Below, piece after piece: positions 8,225 to 17,231 of a DNA stretch of 41,021 nucleotides (the first letter of the stretch is position 1; each line of letters opens with the position of its first letter). The notes beneath the pieces are model-generated. The model did not search any database. It worked only from the letters and a program-made list of their open reading frames with translations, and had not been told where the DNA came from. The position numbers and the translations under genes were made by a program. Source of the stretch: Streptomyces apocyni (GTDB lineage: Bacteria > Actinomycetota > Actinomycetes > Streptomycetales > Streptomycetaceae); assembly GCF_009739465.1 (NCBI RefSeq), contig NZ_WHOM01000041.1, positions 1-41,021 on the forward strand. Direction: 5' to 3'.

Positions 8225-8578
8225 GAATATCGGTCCCTTCATGTGGCATCGCCACGATGACCTGCGGTGATGCTCAGCTTTCCAGCTGTTTCGAGTATGC
8301 GGTGGTGCCTTTGTGCTTTTCCTTCTGTTTCCTTTGTACAGTGCTCAGCATTGCATTGTGAAGCCCGGTTTAATCTCTCAGCGTGTCTCCGGTGCAATGT
8401 CGATCCGGTGGCAGTGTGTGGGCCAGGGGTCAGATTTTCCGCGAGTTTTCCCCGAGGGGCGGGTTTCGATACCCGAACGTGATGGCCGTCACGTAGGTAA
8501 CTACGAATCTACTCGCGTAGAAATTTTGTCCGGGTAGTCTGAACTGACCAGCTCACGCACCACACACCGGGAGTGCCA
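8225..8578. other. 354-bp divergent intergenic region lsrL/purSQL, AT-richer than the rest
   Basis: No credible gene. Positions about 8275-8400 drop to roughly half AT (runs such as TTTGTGCTTTTCC), conspicuous in this GC-rich window and a plausible Lsr2-type binding zone. The purS-proximal end carries two adjacent inverted repeats (8492-8520) and a TAGTCT hexamer at 8535-8540. Confidence 0.6.
8492..8520. promoter_or_regulatory. Twin inverted repeats upstream of purSQL
   Basis: CGTAG-GTAA-CTACG (8492-8505) is followed by CTAC-TCGC-GTAG (8509-8520). The two centres are 16 bp apart, and the shared CTAC(G)/(C)GTAG half-sites suggest a cooperative operator. They lie 59-87 nt before purS. The cognate regulator is unknown. 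Confidence 0.5.
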
Positions 8579-8839
8579 GTGGCACGCGTCGTCGTCGACG
8601 TCATGCTCAAGCCGGAGATCCTCGACCCCCAGGGGCAGGCGGTGCAGCGTGCACTGCCGCGCCTCGGTTTCGAGGGAATCGCGGACGTCCGCCAAGGGAA
8701 GCGCTTCGAGCTCGAGGTGGAGGGACCGGTCGATGACGCCGCCCTCGCCCGCATCCACGAGATGGCCGAAACCTTCCTCGCCAACACCGTTATCGAGGAC
8801 TTCGAAGTGAAGGTCGAGACGTCCGAGGGGCCGAAGTGA
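8579..8839 (+). CDS. purS: Phosphoribosylformylglycinamidine synthase subunit PurS
   Basis: 86 residues. Small structural subunit of the three-part FGAM synthase found in Gram-positives, bridging PurQ and Pur[21 protein letters not shown] and [18 protein letters not shown] are the PurS signature. GTG 8579 is favoured over GTG 8573: the GGGAG element at 8569-8573 is correctly spaced only for 8579, and the product then begins (M)ARVVVDV like relatives. Its stop overlaps the purQ start by 4 nt (GTGA), so the three subunits are translationally coupled. Confidence 0.95.
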   Translation: MARVVVDVMLKPEILDPQGQAVQRALPRLGFEGIADVRQGKRFELEVEGPVDDAALARIHEMAETFLANTVIEDFEVKVETSEGPK

Positions 8840-9570
8840 CAGCCCGCCCGTCGCCCACCGCCACCCTCAACGGAGGCCCTACGGGCCGCTGGAATGTTCG
8901 CATCGGAGTCGTCACCTTCCCCGGCACCCTCGACGACCGCGACACCCAGCGCGCCGTCCGTATCGCCGGTGCCGAAGCAGTGCCGCTGTGGCATCGCGAC
9001 AAGGACCTCAAGCAGGTCGACGCCGTGGTGCTGCCCGGCGGTTTCTCCTACGGCGACTATCTGCGGGCCGGCGCCATCTCCCGGTTCTCGCCGCTGATGG
9101 AGACGATCATCGACCAGGCCAAGGCCGGAATGCCGGTGCTCGGTATCTGCAACGGTTTCCAGGTGCTCACCGAGAGCCACCTGCTGCCCGGCGCGATGCT
9201 GCGCAACAACCACCTGCATTTCATCTGCCGCGACCAGAAGCTCCGGGTGGAGTCGACGAGCACCGCCTGGACCGCCGACTACACGGCGGGCCAGGAAATC
9301 TCGATCCCGCTCAAGAACATCGATGGCCGGTACGTCGCCGACGAGCGCACCCTGGACCTCCTGGAGGCCGAGGGCCGGGTCGCCTTCCGCTACCTGGACG
9401 GCAACCCGAACGGCTCGCTGCGTGACATCGCCGGGATCACCAACGAGGCGGGCAACGTCGTCGGCCTCATGCCACACCCCGAGCACGCGGTCGAGCCGCT
9501 GGTCGGCACGGGCCGTACCGACGGCCTCGGTTTCTTCACCTCGATCCTGAAGAAGTTGGTCAACGCATGA
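8836..9570 (+). CDS. purQ: Phosphoribosylformylglycinamidine synthase subunit PurQ (glutaminase)
   Basis: 244 residues. Class I glutamine amidotransferase that supplies ammonia to PurL. The nucleophile is Cys105 in GICNGF; His214 and Glu216 in MPHPEHAVE complete the triad; [17 protein letters not shown] forms the oxyanion/substrate region. The GTG at 8836 overlaps the purS stop. It places about 20 residues before [10 protein letters not shown], the usual PurQ N-terminus, and no later in-frame start codon precedes that motif, so either the extension is real or a non-standard start is used. It overlaps purL by 4 nt (ATGA). Confidence 0.97.
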   Translation: MTARPSPTATLNGGPTGRWNVRIGVVTFPGTLDDRDTQRAVRIAGAEAVPLWHRDKDLKQVDAVVLPGGFSYGDYLRAGAISRFSPLMETIIDQAKAGMPVLGICNGFQVLTESHLLPGAMLRNNHLHFICRDQKLRVESTSTAWTADYTAGQEISIPLKNIDGRYVADERTLDLLEAEGRVAFRYLDGNPNGSLRDIAGITNEAGNVVGLMPHPEHAVEPLVGTGRTDGLGFFTSILKKLVNA

Positions 9571-11816
9571 CGCTCGACACGGTCAAGCACGCGGCCGAGA
9601 CCCCGGACACCAAGCTGCCCTGGGCCGAACTCGGCCTCAAGGAGGACGAGTACGCGCGCGTACGCGAGATCCTCGGCCGCCGCCCGACCGGCGCCGAACT
9701 TGCCATGTACTCGGTGATGTGGTCCGAGCACTGCTCGTACAAGAGCAGCAAGGTCCATCTGCGGCAGTTCGGCGAGAAGGCCCCGCAGTCCGACGCGATG
9801 CTCGTCGGCATCGGTGAGAACGCGGGCGTCGTCGACGTCGGCCACGGCTACGCGGTCACCTTCAAGGTCGAGTCGCACAACCACCCCTCGTACGTCGAGC
9901 CCTACCAGGGCGCGGCGACCGGCGTCGGCGGCATCGTCCGCGACATCATCGCGATGGGCGCGCGCCCGGTCGCGGTCGTCGACCCGCTGCGGATGGGCGC
10001 GGCCGACCACCCCGACACCAAGCGCGTCCTGCCGGGCGTGGTCGCGGGCATCGGCGGCTACGGCAACTGCCTGGGCCTGCCGAACATCGGCGGCGAGCTG
10101 GTCTTCGACGCTTGCTACCAGGGCAACCCGCTGGTCAACGCGGGCGCCATCGGCGTCATGCGGCACGAGGACATCCACCTCGCGAAGGCCTCAGGACCCG
10201 GCAACAAGGTCATCCTGTACGGCGCCCGCACCGGCGGCGACGGCATCGGCGGCGCCTCGATCCTCGCCTCCGAGACGTTCGACGACGCGAAGCCGTCGAA
10301 GCGTCCGGCCGTCCAGGTCGGTGACCCCTTCCAGGAGAAGCTGCTCATCGAGTGCACCCTGGAGGCCTTCGCCGAGAAGCTGGTTGTCGGCATCCAGGAC
10401 CTCGGCGCGGCCGGACTGTCCTGCGCGACCTCCGAGCTGGCGTCCAACGGCACCGGTGGAATGCGCGTCGAGCTGGACGACGTACCGCTGCGCGACTCCA
10501 CGCTCACTCCCGAGGAAATCCTCATGAGTGAGTCCCAGGAACGCATGTGCGCGGTCGTCGAGCCGGAGAAGGTCGAGCGCTTCCTCGCGATCTGCGAGAA
10601 GTGGGACGTCACCGCGACCGTCGTGGGTGAAGTGACGGACGGCGACCGGCTGGAGATCTTCTGGCACGGCGAGAAGATCGTCGACCTGGACCCGCGCACG
10701 GTCGCCCACGACGGCCCGGTCTACGAGCGCCCGTACGCCCGCCCGTCCTGGCAGGACGCCCTCCAGGCGGACGACGCGAACAAGCTCCCGCGCCCGGCCA
10801 CATCGGCTGAGCTGCGCGAGCAGGTCATCCAGCTGGTCGCCTCGCCGAACCAGGCGTCCAAGTCCTGGGTCACCGACCAGTACGACCGCTTCGTCCAGGG
10901 CAATACGGTGCTGGCGCAGCCCGAGGACTCCGGCATGGTCCGGATCGACGAGCAGACCGGCCTCGGCGTCGCCCTCGCCAACGACGGCAACGGCCGGTAC
11001 AGCAAGCTGGACCCGTATGCGGGCGCGCAGCTGGCGCTGGCCGAGGCGTACCGCAACGTCGCCGCGACCGGCGCGCGGCCGCTCGCGGTCTCCGACTGCC
11101 TGAACTTCGGTTCGCCCGAGGACACGGACGTGATGTGGCAGTTCGCTGAGACCACCCGTGGTCTGGCCGACGCCTGTCTGACCCTGGGCACCCCGGTCAC
11201 CGGCGGCAACGTCTCGCTCTACAATCAGACCGGCGAGGCGGCGATCCACCCCACACCGGTGGTCTCCGTACTCGGCGTGATCGACGACGTGTCCCGCCGC
11301 ACGCCGATCGCCTTCGCGGAAGAGGGCCAGCTCCTCTACCTGCTGGGCGAGACGCGCGAGGAGTTCGGCGGCTCGGCCTGGTCCCAGGTCGTCCACGACC
11401 ACCTCGGTGGTCTGCCGCCGCGGGTCGATCTGGAGCGTGAGCGGCTGCTCGCCGAGATCCTGATCTCGGCCTCCCGCGACGGCATGATCGACGCCGCGCA
11501 CGACCTGTCGGACGGCGGCCTGGTGCAGGCGGTCGCCGAGTCCTGCCTGCGCGGCGGTAAGGGCGCGCGGCTGGTCGTCCCGGATGGCCTGGACGGCTTC
11601 ACCTTCCTGTTCAGCGAGTCGGCGGGCCGCGCGGTCGTCGCCGTACCGCGCAGCGAGGAGCTCCGCTTCACCGACATGTGCGGCGCGCGCGGGCTGCCGG
11701 TGACGCGGATCGGCGTCGTGGACGGCGACGCGGTCGAGCTCCAGGGCGAGTTCAGCATCGAGCTGACCGAGCTCCGGGCGGCATACGAGCAGACCCTGCC
11801 GGGCTTGTTCGGCTGA
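9567..11816 (+). CDS. purL: Phosphoribosylformylglycinamidine synthase subunit PurL
   Basis: 749 residues, the small-PurL length that requires separate PurS and PurQ. ATP-dependent amidation of FGAR to FGAM (step 4). Motifs are [17 protein letters not shown] near the N-terminus, [42 protein letters not shown], and in the second half [11 protein letters not shown] and [13 protein letters not shown]. The ATG at 9567 overlaps the purQ stop (ATGA). It is the last gene of the purSQL operon; a hairpin follows 13 nt after the stop. Confidence 0.98.
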   Translation: MTLDTVKHAAETPDTKLPWAELGLKEDEYARVREILGRRPTGAELAMYSVMWSEHCSYKSSKVHLRQFGEKAPQSDAMLVGIGENAGVVDVGHGYAVTFKVESHNHPSYVEPYQGAATGVGGIVRDIIAMGARPVAVVDPLRMGAADHPDTKRVLPGVVAGIGGYGNCLGLPNIGGELVFDACYQGNPLVNAGAIGVMRHEDIHLAKASGPGNKVILYGARTGGDGIGGASILASETFDDAKPSKRPAVQVGDPFQEKLLIECTLEAFAEKLVVGIQDLGAAGLSCATSELASNGTGGMRVELDDVPLRDSTLTPEEILMSESQERMCAVVEPEKVERFLAICEKWDVTATVVGEVTDGDRLEIFWHGEKIVDLDPRTVAHDGPVYERPYARPSWQDALQADDANKLPRPATSAELREQVIQLVASPNQASKSWVTDQYDRFVQGNTVLAQPEDSGMVRIDEQTGLGVALANDGNGRYSKLDPYAGAQLALAEAYRNVAATGARPLAVSDCLNFGSPEDTDVMWQFAETTRGLADACLTLGTPVTGGNVSLYNQTGEAAIHPTPVVSVLGVIDDVSRRTPIAFAEEGQLLYLLGETREEFGGSAWSQVVHDHLGGLPPRVDLERERLLAEILISASRDGMIDAAHDLSDGGLVQAVAESCLRGGKGARLVVPDGLDGFTFLFSESAGRAVVAVPRSEELRFTDMCGARGLPVTRIGVVDGDAVELQGEFSIELTELRAAYEQTLPGLFG

Positions 11817-11829
11817 TCACCTGCCACTT

Positions 11830-11862
11830 CGGCCCCGCTCGGATTCACTTCGGGCGGGGCCG
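11830..11862 (+). terminator. Hairpin terminator after purL
   Basis: CGGCCCCGC (11830-11838) pairs with GCGGGGCCG (11854-11862) around a 15-nt loop that can close further with TCGG-type pairs. Confidence 0.7.
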
Positions 11863-11910
11863 CAGTGCGTTCTGGGCCCCTGCGCCTTGCGCCCCCCTGT
11901 TGCCAGGAAT

Positions 11911-11924
11911 TACGTAATTACGTA
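11911..11924. promoter_or_regulatory. 14-bp perfect palindrome, likely operator of the ArsR-type regulator
   Basis: TACGTAATTACGTA is its own reverse complement, is the most AT-rich stretch of the gap, and ends 23 nt before the regulator's ATG, overlapping the expected promoter. Winged-helix repressors commonly autoregulate from such sites. Confidence 0.6.
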
Positions 11925-11947
11925 TCTTCGACGTGTGGAGTTCGACG

Positions 11948-12451
11948 ATGGAGCTTGAAGAGCGCGTAGCGGAACTGGAACGGCGGCTCGCGGCCCTGGA
12001 GGCTGCCGAAGATCGCCCGAGTGGGCGGTTCAGCCCGCTCGGCGAGGAGTTCTGGGCGCTCGAACGCCTCAAGGAGGACCTTCAGGAAGAGCCGGACGGC
12101 GGGGTGCTGTTCACCGGGTCCGTACGGCTTCCGACCGAGGAGCAGTACGGGTGGCAGCGGGCCTTCACCACCGACGACCTGATCGAGGGCGAGTGGGCCG
12201 AGGCCGCCGAGGCGTTCGCCGCGCTCGGCCATCCCGTACGGATGCGGCTGCTGCGAGAGATCGTCGGCGGCCGCCGCACGGTCGCCGAGCTGACCGACCT
12301 CGAAGGGGTCGGCACCAGCGGCCAGATCTACCACCACCTGCGCCAACTGACCAGCGCGGGCTGGCTGCACAGCACCGGCCGCGGCAAGTACGAGGTGCCT
12401 GTCACCCGGGTCGTGCCGCTGCTGGTGGCCATCGCCACAACGCGGCCCTGA
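11948..12451 (+). CDS. ArsR-family winged-helix regulator with an N-terminal coiled coil
   Basis: 167 residues. Residues 1-20 (MELEERVAELERRLAALEAA) form a clear leucine-heptad coiled coil. The C-terminal half is an ArsR-type winged helix: FAALGHPVRMRLLREIVGG, TVAELTD, GTSGQIYHHLRQLTSAGWL. No metal-binding cysteines are visible, so it is unlikely to be a metal sensor. ATG 11948 follows GGAG by 7 nt; an upstream in-frame GTG is less well placed. The perfect palindrome at 11911 is the probable autoregulatory site. An M23 peptidase follows 36 nt downstream and a membrane protein overlaps that, so it probably controls this three-gene unit. Confidence 0.85.
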   Translation: MELEERVAELERRLAALEAAEDRPSGRFSPLGEEFWALERLKEDLQEEPDGGVLFTGSVRLPTEEQYGWQRAFTTDDLIEGEWAEAAEAFAALGHPVRMRLLREIVGGRRTVAELTDLEGVGTSGQIYHHLRQLTSAGWLHSTGRGKYEVPVTRVVPLLVAIATTRP

Positions 12452-12487
12452 CCAGCGGCCGCCCACGCCAGGAGAAATGGGGGAATC

Positions 12488-13321
12488 ATGTCCCTGCACA
12501 AGGTGCTCGGGAGTCTGTACCGGCTGTTCACGCTCGCCTTCGCGGTGTTGGTCGTGGCGAGTATCGCCTTCGATCTCCGCATCGGCTGGTGGGTGTTCCT
12601 GCCGCTGGTGCTCGGCGTCGGCTGCGTGATCGCGAACGGTCGACTGGCCGCTCACCATCACAAGGCCGCACCGCGCCAGCCCATCGAGGTGGACCCGCCG
12701 GTCACCGGCCGCTGGTCCGCGCTGAACAGTCCGGCCGACCGCACCCCGAGCCATGGCACCCACCAGCTCGGCCAGACCTACGCCATCGACATCGTGAGCG
12801 AGCCGGAAGGCGCCCCCCGCCCCGGCTTCGCCTGGCTGTGGCCGCTTGCCCGGAGCCCGCGCGCCTTCCCGGCGTTCGGTGCCCCGCTGTACGCGGCCGC
12901 CGATGCCACCGTCGTGGCCGCCACTGACCGGCAGCGCGACCACCTCAGCCGTAACTCCCTGCTCCTGGTGCTGTGGCTGCTGCTCGCCGAGGGCGAGCTG
13001 CGCGGTCTCGTCGGCTCGCACCGGGTGCTTGGCAATCACGTCGTACTCGACCTCGGCGACGGCGTGTATGCCGCCTACGCCCACTTGCGGCAGGGTTCGC
13101 TCGCCGTACGCCCCGGCGACCGGGTCACGGCCGGTCAGCTCATCGGCCGGTGTGGGAACTCGGGCAACTCCAGCGAACCGCACCTCCACTTCCAGCTCAT
13201 GGACAGCCCGGACGTGGACACGGCGCGCGGTATTCCCTTCACCTGGCGCGGGGTTGGTGTCCCGGGTGGTGGCGAAAAGTTCACCGTAGGTGACGCATCC
13301 GCGGTCATAATGCGCGAATGA
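12488..13321 (+). CDS. Membrane-anchored M23 (LytM-type) metallopeptidase
   Basis: 277 residues. Two adjacent N-terminal membrane segments (about 10-30 and 32-50) are followed by an M23 fold. Zinc-site and catalytic signatures are present: SHGTHQLGQTYAID (His and Asp101), YAHL (His199) and SSEPHLHFQL (His232/His234), so it looks active. M23 enzymes cut peptidoglycan cross-bridges. An insertion of about 40 residues (HLSRNSLLLVLWLLLAEGEL) in the middle of the domain is unusually hydrophobic. ATG 12488 has a GGGGGAA Shine-Dalgarno. It overlaps the next gene by 4 nt (ATGA). Probably acts on cell wall outside the membrane under control of the upstream regulator (inference). Confidence 0.85.
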   Translation: MSLHKVLGSLYRLFTLAFAVLVVASIAFDLRIGWWVFLPLVLGVGCVIANGRLAAHHHKAAPRQPIEVDPPVTGRWSALNSPADRTPSHGTHQLGQTYAIDIVSEPEGAPRPGFAWLWPLARSPRAFPAFGAPLYAAADATVVAATDRQRDHLSRNSLLLVLWLLLAEGELRGLVGSHRVLGNHVVLDLGDGVYAAYAHLRQGSLAVRPGDRVTAGQLIGRCGNSGNSSEPHLHFQLMDSPDVDTARGIPFTWRGVGVPGGGEKFTVGDASAVIMRE

Positions 13322-15339
13322 TCGACTTCCCCGTGTCCCTGCCGCCCGAGCACATACCGGCGGGCACTCCGGCCTGGCAGTCCGCCGACGCTCGTCGTTG
13401 GGCCGCCACCGTGCCCGGTCGCTGGACCCATCCGCTGTGGGCGAGCCTGGCGCTGCTGGCCACCACGCTCTGGGCGGTGCTGGTCGTGGACACGACGCCG
13501 GTCTGCACCCAGGCCGCGCCCTGCGGTCCCGAGTGGTGGGGGATGACGCTCGCCGGGCTGGCACTGCTCGAGCTGTACTGGATCTGGCGCCAGCCCGCCC
13601 TGGCCCTCCTGGTCATCGGGCCGCTCACCGGTACGGTCCTGCTGTCCGCCGAGGCGCTGGGGACGACGCCCGGAACGGCGCGGATCGCCGTACTCGTGGC
13701 CGCCGTCTTCGCTGCCCTCACCCTCCTGGAGCGAGTCGCGGCACGGCAGCGGCAGCGGACGCTCGCCGAGCGGGCGGCGGGTCCCGGCAGACACCCCGCA
13801 CCCGCGTCCGCCATCCGTTTCAAGCGGGGCCGGGCCTCGATGATCATGGCTGCTCCGCTGCTGGCCGTCGCCGTCTTCGCGGCCTGGCAGGGTGTCGACG
13901 CCGTCGCGCGAGATCAGGCGCGGGCGGCGCGCGCGACCCTCGTACGCGCCCAGGTCACCGAGCAGGGCGAGGAGAGCCTCACGGTCCGGCTGCCCGACGG
14001 CGGGAAGCTGACCCTCGACGCGCTCTCCCCCGAGAACCACCCCGTCGGCACCGAGACCGCCGTCCTGGTCGAGGAATACGACGGCGGCGGCGAAGACACA
14101 GTCGGCGCCATCAGCGGCGCCCCCTGGGCACGGCTGGTCGCCGAGCCGTACGACGCGTCCGGCTGGCAACTGCTTCTGCTCGGGGCGGCGTTGCCGGGGC
14201 TCGCGTTCCTCAGCAACGGCATCGACGGCCGACGCCGCCGCACGCGCCTGAACGCGGGGCCGCTGCCCGTACTGAGGGTCCTGGTGCGCGAGGGCGATAC
14301 GGCGGACACCTACGTCTACGCGGCGGACGACCTCGCCGGGGAGCACCCCATATTCCGCGTCTACACCGCGCGCGTCGACGACCCCACGGACGACGAGCAC
14401 GGCGAGCACGGCGAGCACGGCGACAGTGAAGGCGGCCGGGCCGACCACGCGGCCACGGAGGCGGTGGCCGCCTTCGCCGCCGCCTTCCGGAACTTGGAGT
14501 CCAGCGAACCGCTGCGCGAAGCCGTGCTCTACGGATCTCCGCACACCGGCGGCGAGCTGACCCTCGTGGCCACCGACGACGACGAGGTGGTCGTCGAGTG
14601 CTCCGCCGCACCGGTCCGCACCCCCCGCGCGTTCGCCGGACTCCTCCCGAGCGGAACCGGCGCCAAGCTCCCCACCGGGCCCGGTCCCGGAGACGACCAC
14701 CGCGACCGCGACCCCGCTCCCGAAGCTCCCGGACGCGAGCGCACCCGGATGCGGTCCCCCGAGGAGACCGCCGCCTCGATCACTCCCACCGAGCGGCCAC
14801 AGCGCTGGTCGGCAGGCCCGGTCGGGCGGGCGGGTGGCGTCCTGATGCTGGTCGTCGAGACCGCCGTGATCTGGGGACTGCTGAACGACCCCGATGGTTT
14901 CCGGCTGAGCTGGGTTTTCGCGCTGGCCTTCCTGCCCACGGCTGTCAACGCGATCGCCGTCGCCCTCAACTGGCGTATCACCGCCGACCGATCCGGCCTG
15001 TGGGTCGCCGGTGCCTGGCGGGTCCGGCACATCACCTGGGCCGACCTCGACCGGGCCGAGCACACGGGCGACGGCATCGTCCTGCACGCCCGCGCGCCCC
15101 AACCAGGCAAGGACGCCGTACGCGTCTCCCTGATCTGTGCGGGCTGGCCCTGGCTGGAGCGGAGACTCGGCGCCGACACCGTCTCCCTCCGGGCCGTGGA
15201 GGAGATCCGCGCGCTGCACACCTACCCGGCCCTGCGCCCCACCGAGGACAGTGCGCCGGGTGACCAGGGGATGCCGCTCGGCCCGCTGGCGGTCGTGGCG
15301 ACCGTGGTCTGGGCGGCGGTCGTCCTGCTCCTGCTGTGA
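13318..15339 (+). CDS. Large multi-pass membrane protein, function unknown
   Basis: 673 residues. Hydrophobic segments lie near 38-58, 74-90, 95-115, 120-137, 177-195, 284-300, 518-537, 547-565 and 655-673. Between them is an OB-like extracytoplasmic stretch (ATLVRAQVTEQGEESLTV, about 210-260) and a long Asp/Glu/His-rich loop containing GEHGEHGD. The C-terminal WRITADRSGLWVAGAWRVRH...W resembles bacterial PH-type membrane proteins (weak, by eye). ATG 13318 overlaps the M23 gene, implying translational coupling and a shared role at the cell envelope. No enzymatic motif is recognised. Confidence 0.75.
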   Translation: MIDFPVSLPPEHIPAGTPAWQSADARRWAATVPGRWTHPLWASLALLATTLWAVLVVDTTPVCTQAAPCGPEWWGMTLAGLALLELYWIWRQPALALLVIGPLTGTVLLSAEALGTTPGTARIAVLVAAVFAALTLLERVAARQRQRTLAERAAGPGRHPAPASAIRFKRGRASMIMAAPLLAVAVFAAWQGVDAVARDQARAARATLVRAQVTEQGEESLTVRLPDGGKLTLDALSPENHPVGTETAVLVEEYDGGGEDTVGAISGAPWARLVAEPYDASGWQLLLLGAALPGLAFLSNGIDGRRRRTRLNAGPLPVLRVLVREGDTADTYVYAADDLAGEHPIFRVYTARVDDPTDDEHGEHGEHGDSEGGRADHAATEAVAAFAAAFRNLESSEPLREAVLYGSPHTGGELTLVATDDDEVVVECSAAPVRTPRAFAGLLPSGTGAKLPTGPGPGDDHRDRDPAPEAPGRERTRMRSPEETAASITPTERPQRWSAGPVGRAGGVLMLVVETAVIWGLLNDPDGFRLSWVFALAFLPTAVNAIAVALNWRITADRSGLWVAGAWRVRHITWADLDRAEHTGDGIVLHARAPQPGKDAVRVSLICAGWPWLERRLGADTVSLRAVEEIRALHTYPALRPTEDSAPGDQGMPLGPLAVVATVVWAAVVLLLL

Positions 15340-15412
15340 CACAGGTCCCGCTGTGACCCAGGCTCTCAGAGTGTCCCCTCTTCGGCCGGACCGCCCTGTC
15401 AGTGCCCGCAGT

Positions 15413-15418
15413 TACTCT
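15413..15418 (+). promoter_or_regulatory. -10 of a putative leaderless promoter
   Basis: TACTCT ends 6 nt before the ATG at 15425, and there is no Shine-Dalgarno sequence. Same geometry as purD and purF. Confidence 0.4.
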
Positions 15419-15424
15419 CGCCCT

Positions 15425-16219
15425 ATGCCACCCGCCAAGCGCCGCGCCCGTACCTACGACCCCGCCAAGATCCGTACCGCCGTCATCGCGCAGTTCACGC
15501 GGGTGCGCGAAGCCGTACGCACGCTGACGGACGAGCAGCTCGCGCGCCCCACGCACCTGGGGGACTGGACGGTCCGCGCGCTGGTGGTGCACATCGCCAT
15601 CACGGTCGACTCGGTGAACCACTTCCTGGACAGGGACGAGCCCGCGCGCCAGGAGATCGACGCGCACGGCCTGCTGTTCGCCTCGGCCGCCTTCGCCGAG
15701 CGGATCGGCGACGGCATGATGCGGGCCGCCGAGGCGGAGCCCAGCCTGGACGACCTGTACGCGCGGACGGCGGACCGGCTCGACAGCCACCTCGACGCCG
15801 CCCCCGGCGAGCGCCTGCTGGCCACCCCCGCGGGGGCCATCACACTCGCCGACTACCTGGTCACCCGCACCGTCGAGCTGATCGTCCACACCGACGACCT
15901 GAACCGCGCCGCCGGGCTCGACATCCCGTACGACCGCCAGGCGCTGGCCGCCTGCACCCGGCTGCTTGCCGATGCGCTGGCCGTCAAGGCACCGGGCGCC
16001 TCGACGGAGGTACGGGTCCCGCCGTACGCGGTGGTGCAGTGCGTCGAGGGCCCCCGGCACACCCGGGGCACGCCGCCGAACGTGGTGGAGACGGACCCGC
16101 TGACCTGGATCAGGCTCGCCACCGGGCGTACGGAGTGGAAGTCCGCGCTGGACGAGGCGAAGGTCGCCGCGAGCGGAGAGCGGGCGGACCTGTCCGCCCT
16201 CTTGCCCCTGATGGGCTAG
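15425..16219 (+). CDS. MDMPI-type / sterol carrier family protein
   Basis: 264 residues. The N-terminal half follows the mycothiol-dependent maleylpyruvate isomerase (DinB-like) pattern: a helical bundle with LGDWTVRALVVHIA and later TVELIVHTDDL, where histidines of these motifs bind metal in relatives. The C-terminal 70 residues (YAVVQCVEGPRHTRG, DPLTWIRLATGRTEW) resemble the bacterial SCP2-like domain often fused to it. Such actinobacterial proteins are annotated as mycothiol-dependent enzymes or sterol carrier proteins without a known substrate. ATG 15425 lacks a Shine-Dalgarno but sits 6 nt after a -10-like TACTCT, suggesting leaderless expression. Confidence 0.75.
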   Translation: MPPAKRRARTYDPAKIRTAVIAQFTRVREAVRTLTDEQLARPTHLGDWTVRALVVHIAITVDSVNHFLDRDEPARQEIDAHGLLFASAAFAERIGDGMMRAAEAEPSLDDLYARTADRLDSHLDAAPGERLLATPAGAITLADYLVTRTVELIVHTDDLNRAAGLDIPYDRQALAACTRLLADALAVKAPGASTEVRVPPYAVVQCVEGPRHTRGTPPNVVETDPLTWIRLATGRTEWKSALDEAKVAASGERADLSALLPLMG

Positions 16220-16270
16220 AGCACCCACCCGCCCGGGAACCAGAAACCGCCCCCGTTCCGTCAGAGCGGC

Positions 16271-17161
16271 ATGACCAACCAGCGATCCGCCCTCCGCACC
16301 TCCTCCAGGGCCGTGACCCTCGCGGCCGTCGCGGCCCTGGGACTGCTCACCGCCTGCGGCACCGAGTCGGGCAGCGGCGGTGGCAGCGGCAGCGGCTCGT
16401 CCGGCGCGGGCGACGGCCGCAGCGTCGACTCCGACGTCCCCGACGTCCCGGTGACCGGAGTCCACTGGAGCGTCACGAGCCTGACCGTCGACGGCGAGAA
16501 GCTGGACGCGCCGGACCGCGCCTACGTCCAGTTCGACGCCAAAGGCCAAGCCGGAGGCAACTACGGCTGCAACCTCTTCGGCGCCGAGTACACGGCCAAG
16601 GGCAAGACGCTGACCGTACGGCCGATCAGCACGACCGAGATGCACTGCGGCAAGAAGATCCAGAAGTTCGAGGACGCCTTCGCCAGCACCTTCAAGGGCG
16701 ACCTCACCGCCAAGGTCACCGACGGCCGCCTGACCCTCACCACGGAGGACGGCGACACGGTGGAGCTGGCCGAAGAGAAGCCCGCCCCGCTGAAGGGCAC
16801 CAAGTGGACGGTCACCGCCTTCGCCGAGGACGACGGTGAGAGCTTCGTCTCCCTCCCCCCGGCGGCGGAAGGCAAAGCGCACTTCCGCATCGCCAAGGAC
16901 GGCACCGTCGGCGGCAACCTCGGCTGCAACGACTTCACCAGCAAGGCCGAGATCACCGACACCGAGCTCACCTTCGAACTGCCCGTCACCACCACCCGCA
17001 AGATGTGCGAGAAAGGCCAGATGACCGCCGAGGACCGGCTGCGGAAGGTGTTCGACGGCACGGTCCAGTACGAGGTGAAGCACCACGCCATCGTCCTCAC
17101 CAAGGACGGCGAGGGCCTGCACGCGACCGCGCCCGGACCACAGGACAAGCAGCAGAGGTAG
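16271..17161 (+). CDS. Lipoprotein with two META domains
   Basis: 296 residues. Signal peptide with lipobox LLTAC (Cys about 29) and a Gly/Ser-rich linker to about residue 55, then two META domains in tandem. Each shows the family core: GVHWSVTSL...GNYGCNLFGAEY and GTKWTVTAF...GNLGCNDFTSKA, with a second Cys downstream in each (TTEMHCGKK and TRKMCEKG), so each domain may form one disulfide. META-domain proteins (HslJ relatives) are linked to stress tolerance, but molecular roles are unclear. ATG 16271 is the first start giving the signal peptide. It lies directly upstream of purF but transcription is probably separate. Confidence 0.85.
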   Translation: MTNQRSALRTSSRAVTLAAVAALGLLTACGTESGSGGGSGSGSSGAGDGRSVDSDVPDVPVTGVHWSVTSLTVDGEKLDAPDRAYVQFDAKGQAGGNYGCNLFGAEYTAKGKTLTVRPISTTEMHCGKKIQKFEDAFASTFKGDLTAKVTDGRLTLTTEDGDTVELAEEKPAPLKGTKWTVTAFAEDDGESFVSLPPAAEGKAHFRIAKDGTVGGNLGCNDFTSKAEITDTELTFELPVTTTRKMCEKGQMTAEDRLRKVFDGTVQYEVKHHAIVLTKDGEGLHATAPGPQDKQQR

Positions 17162-17194
17162 AGGTCACGCTGCGTGTAGCGGTGGTATCACCAA

Positions 17195-17224
17195 TTCGGA
17201 CCAGTGGTCGATCTCGCCTACACT
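17195..17224 (+). promoter_or_regulatory. Putative leaderless promoter of purF
   Basis: TTCGGA (17195-17200), an 18-nt spacer and TACACT (17219-17224); the GTG start follows 7 nt later with no Shine-Dalgarno. Same architecture as purD. Confidence 0.5.
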
Positions 17225-17231
17225 CGGAACT

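Noticed and set aside
8267..8537. Short forward frames in the lsrL/purS gap
   Set aside because: AT-rich, biased codon use absent, no Shine-Dalgarno; better explained as promoter DNA.
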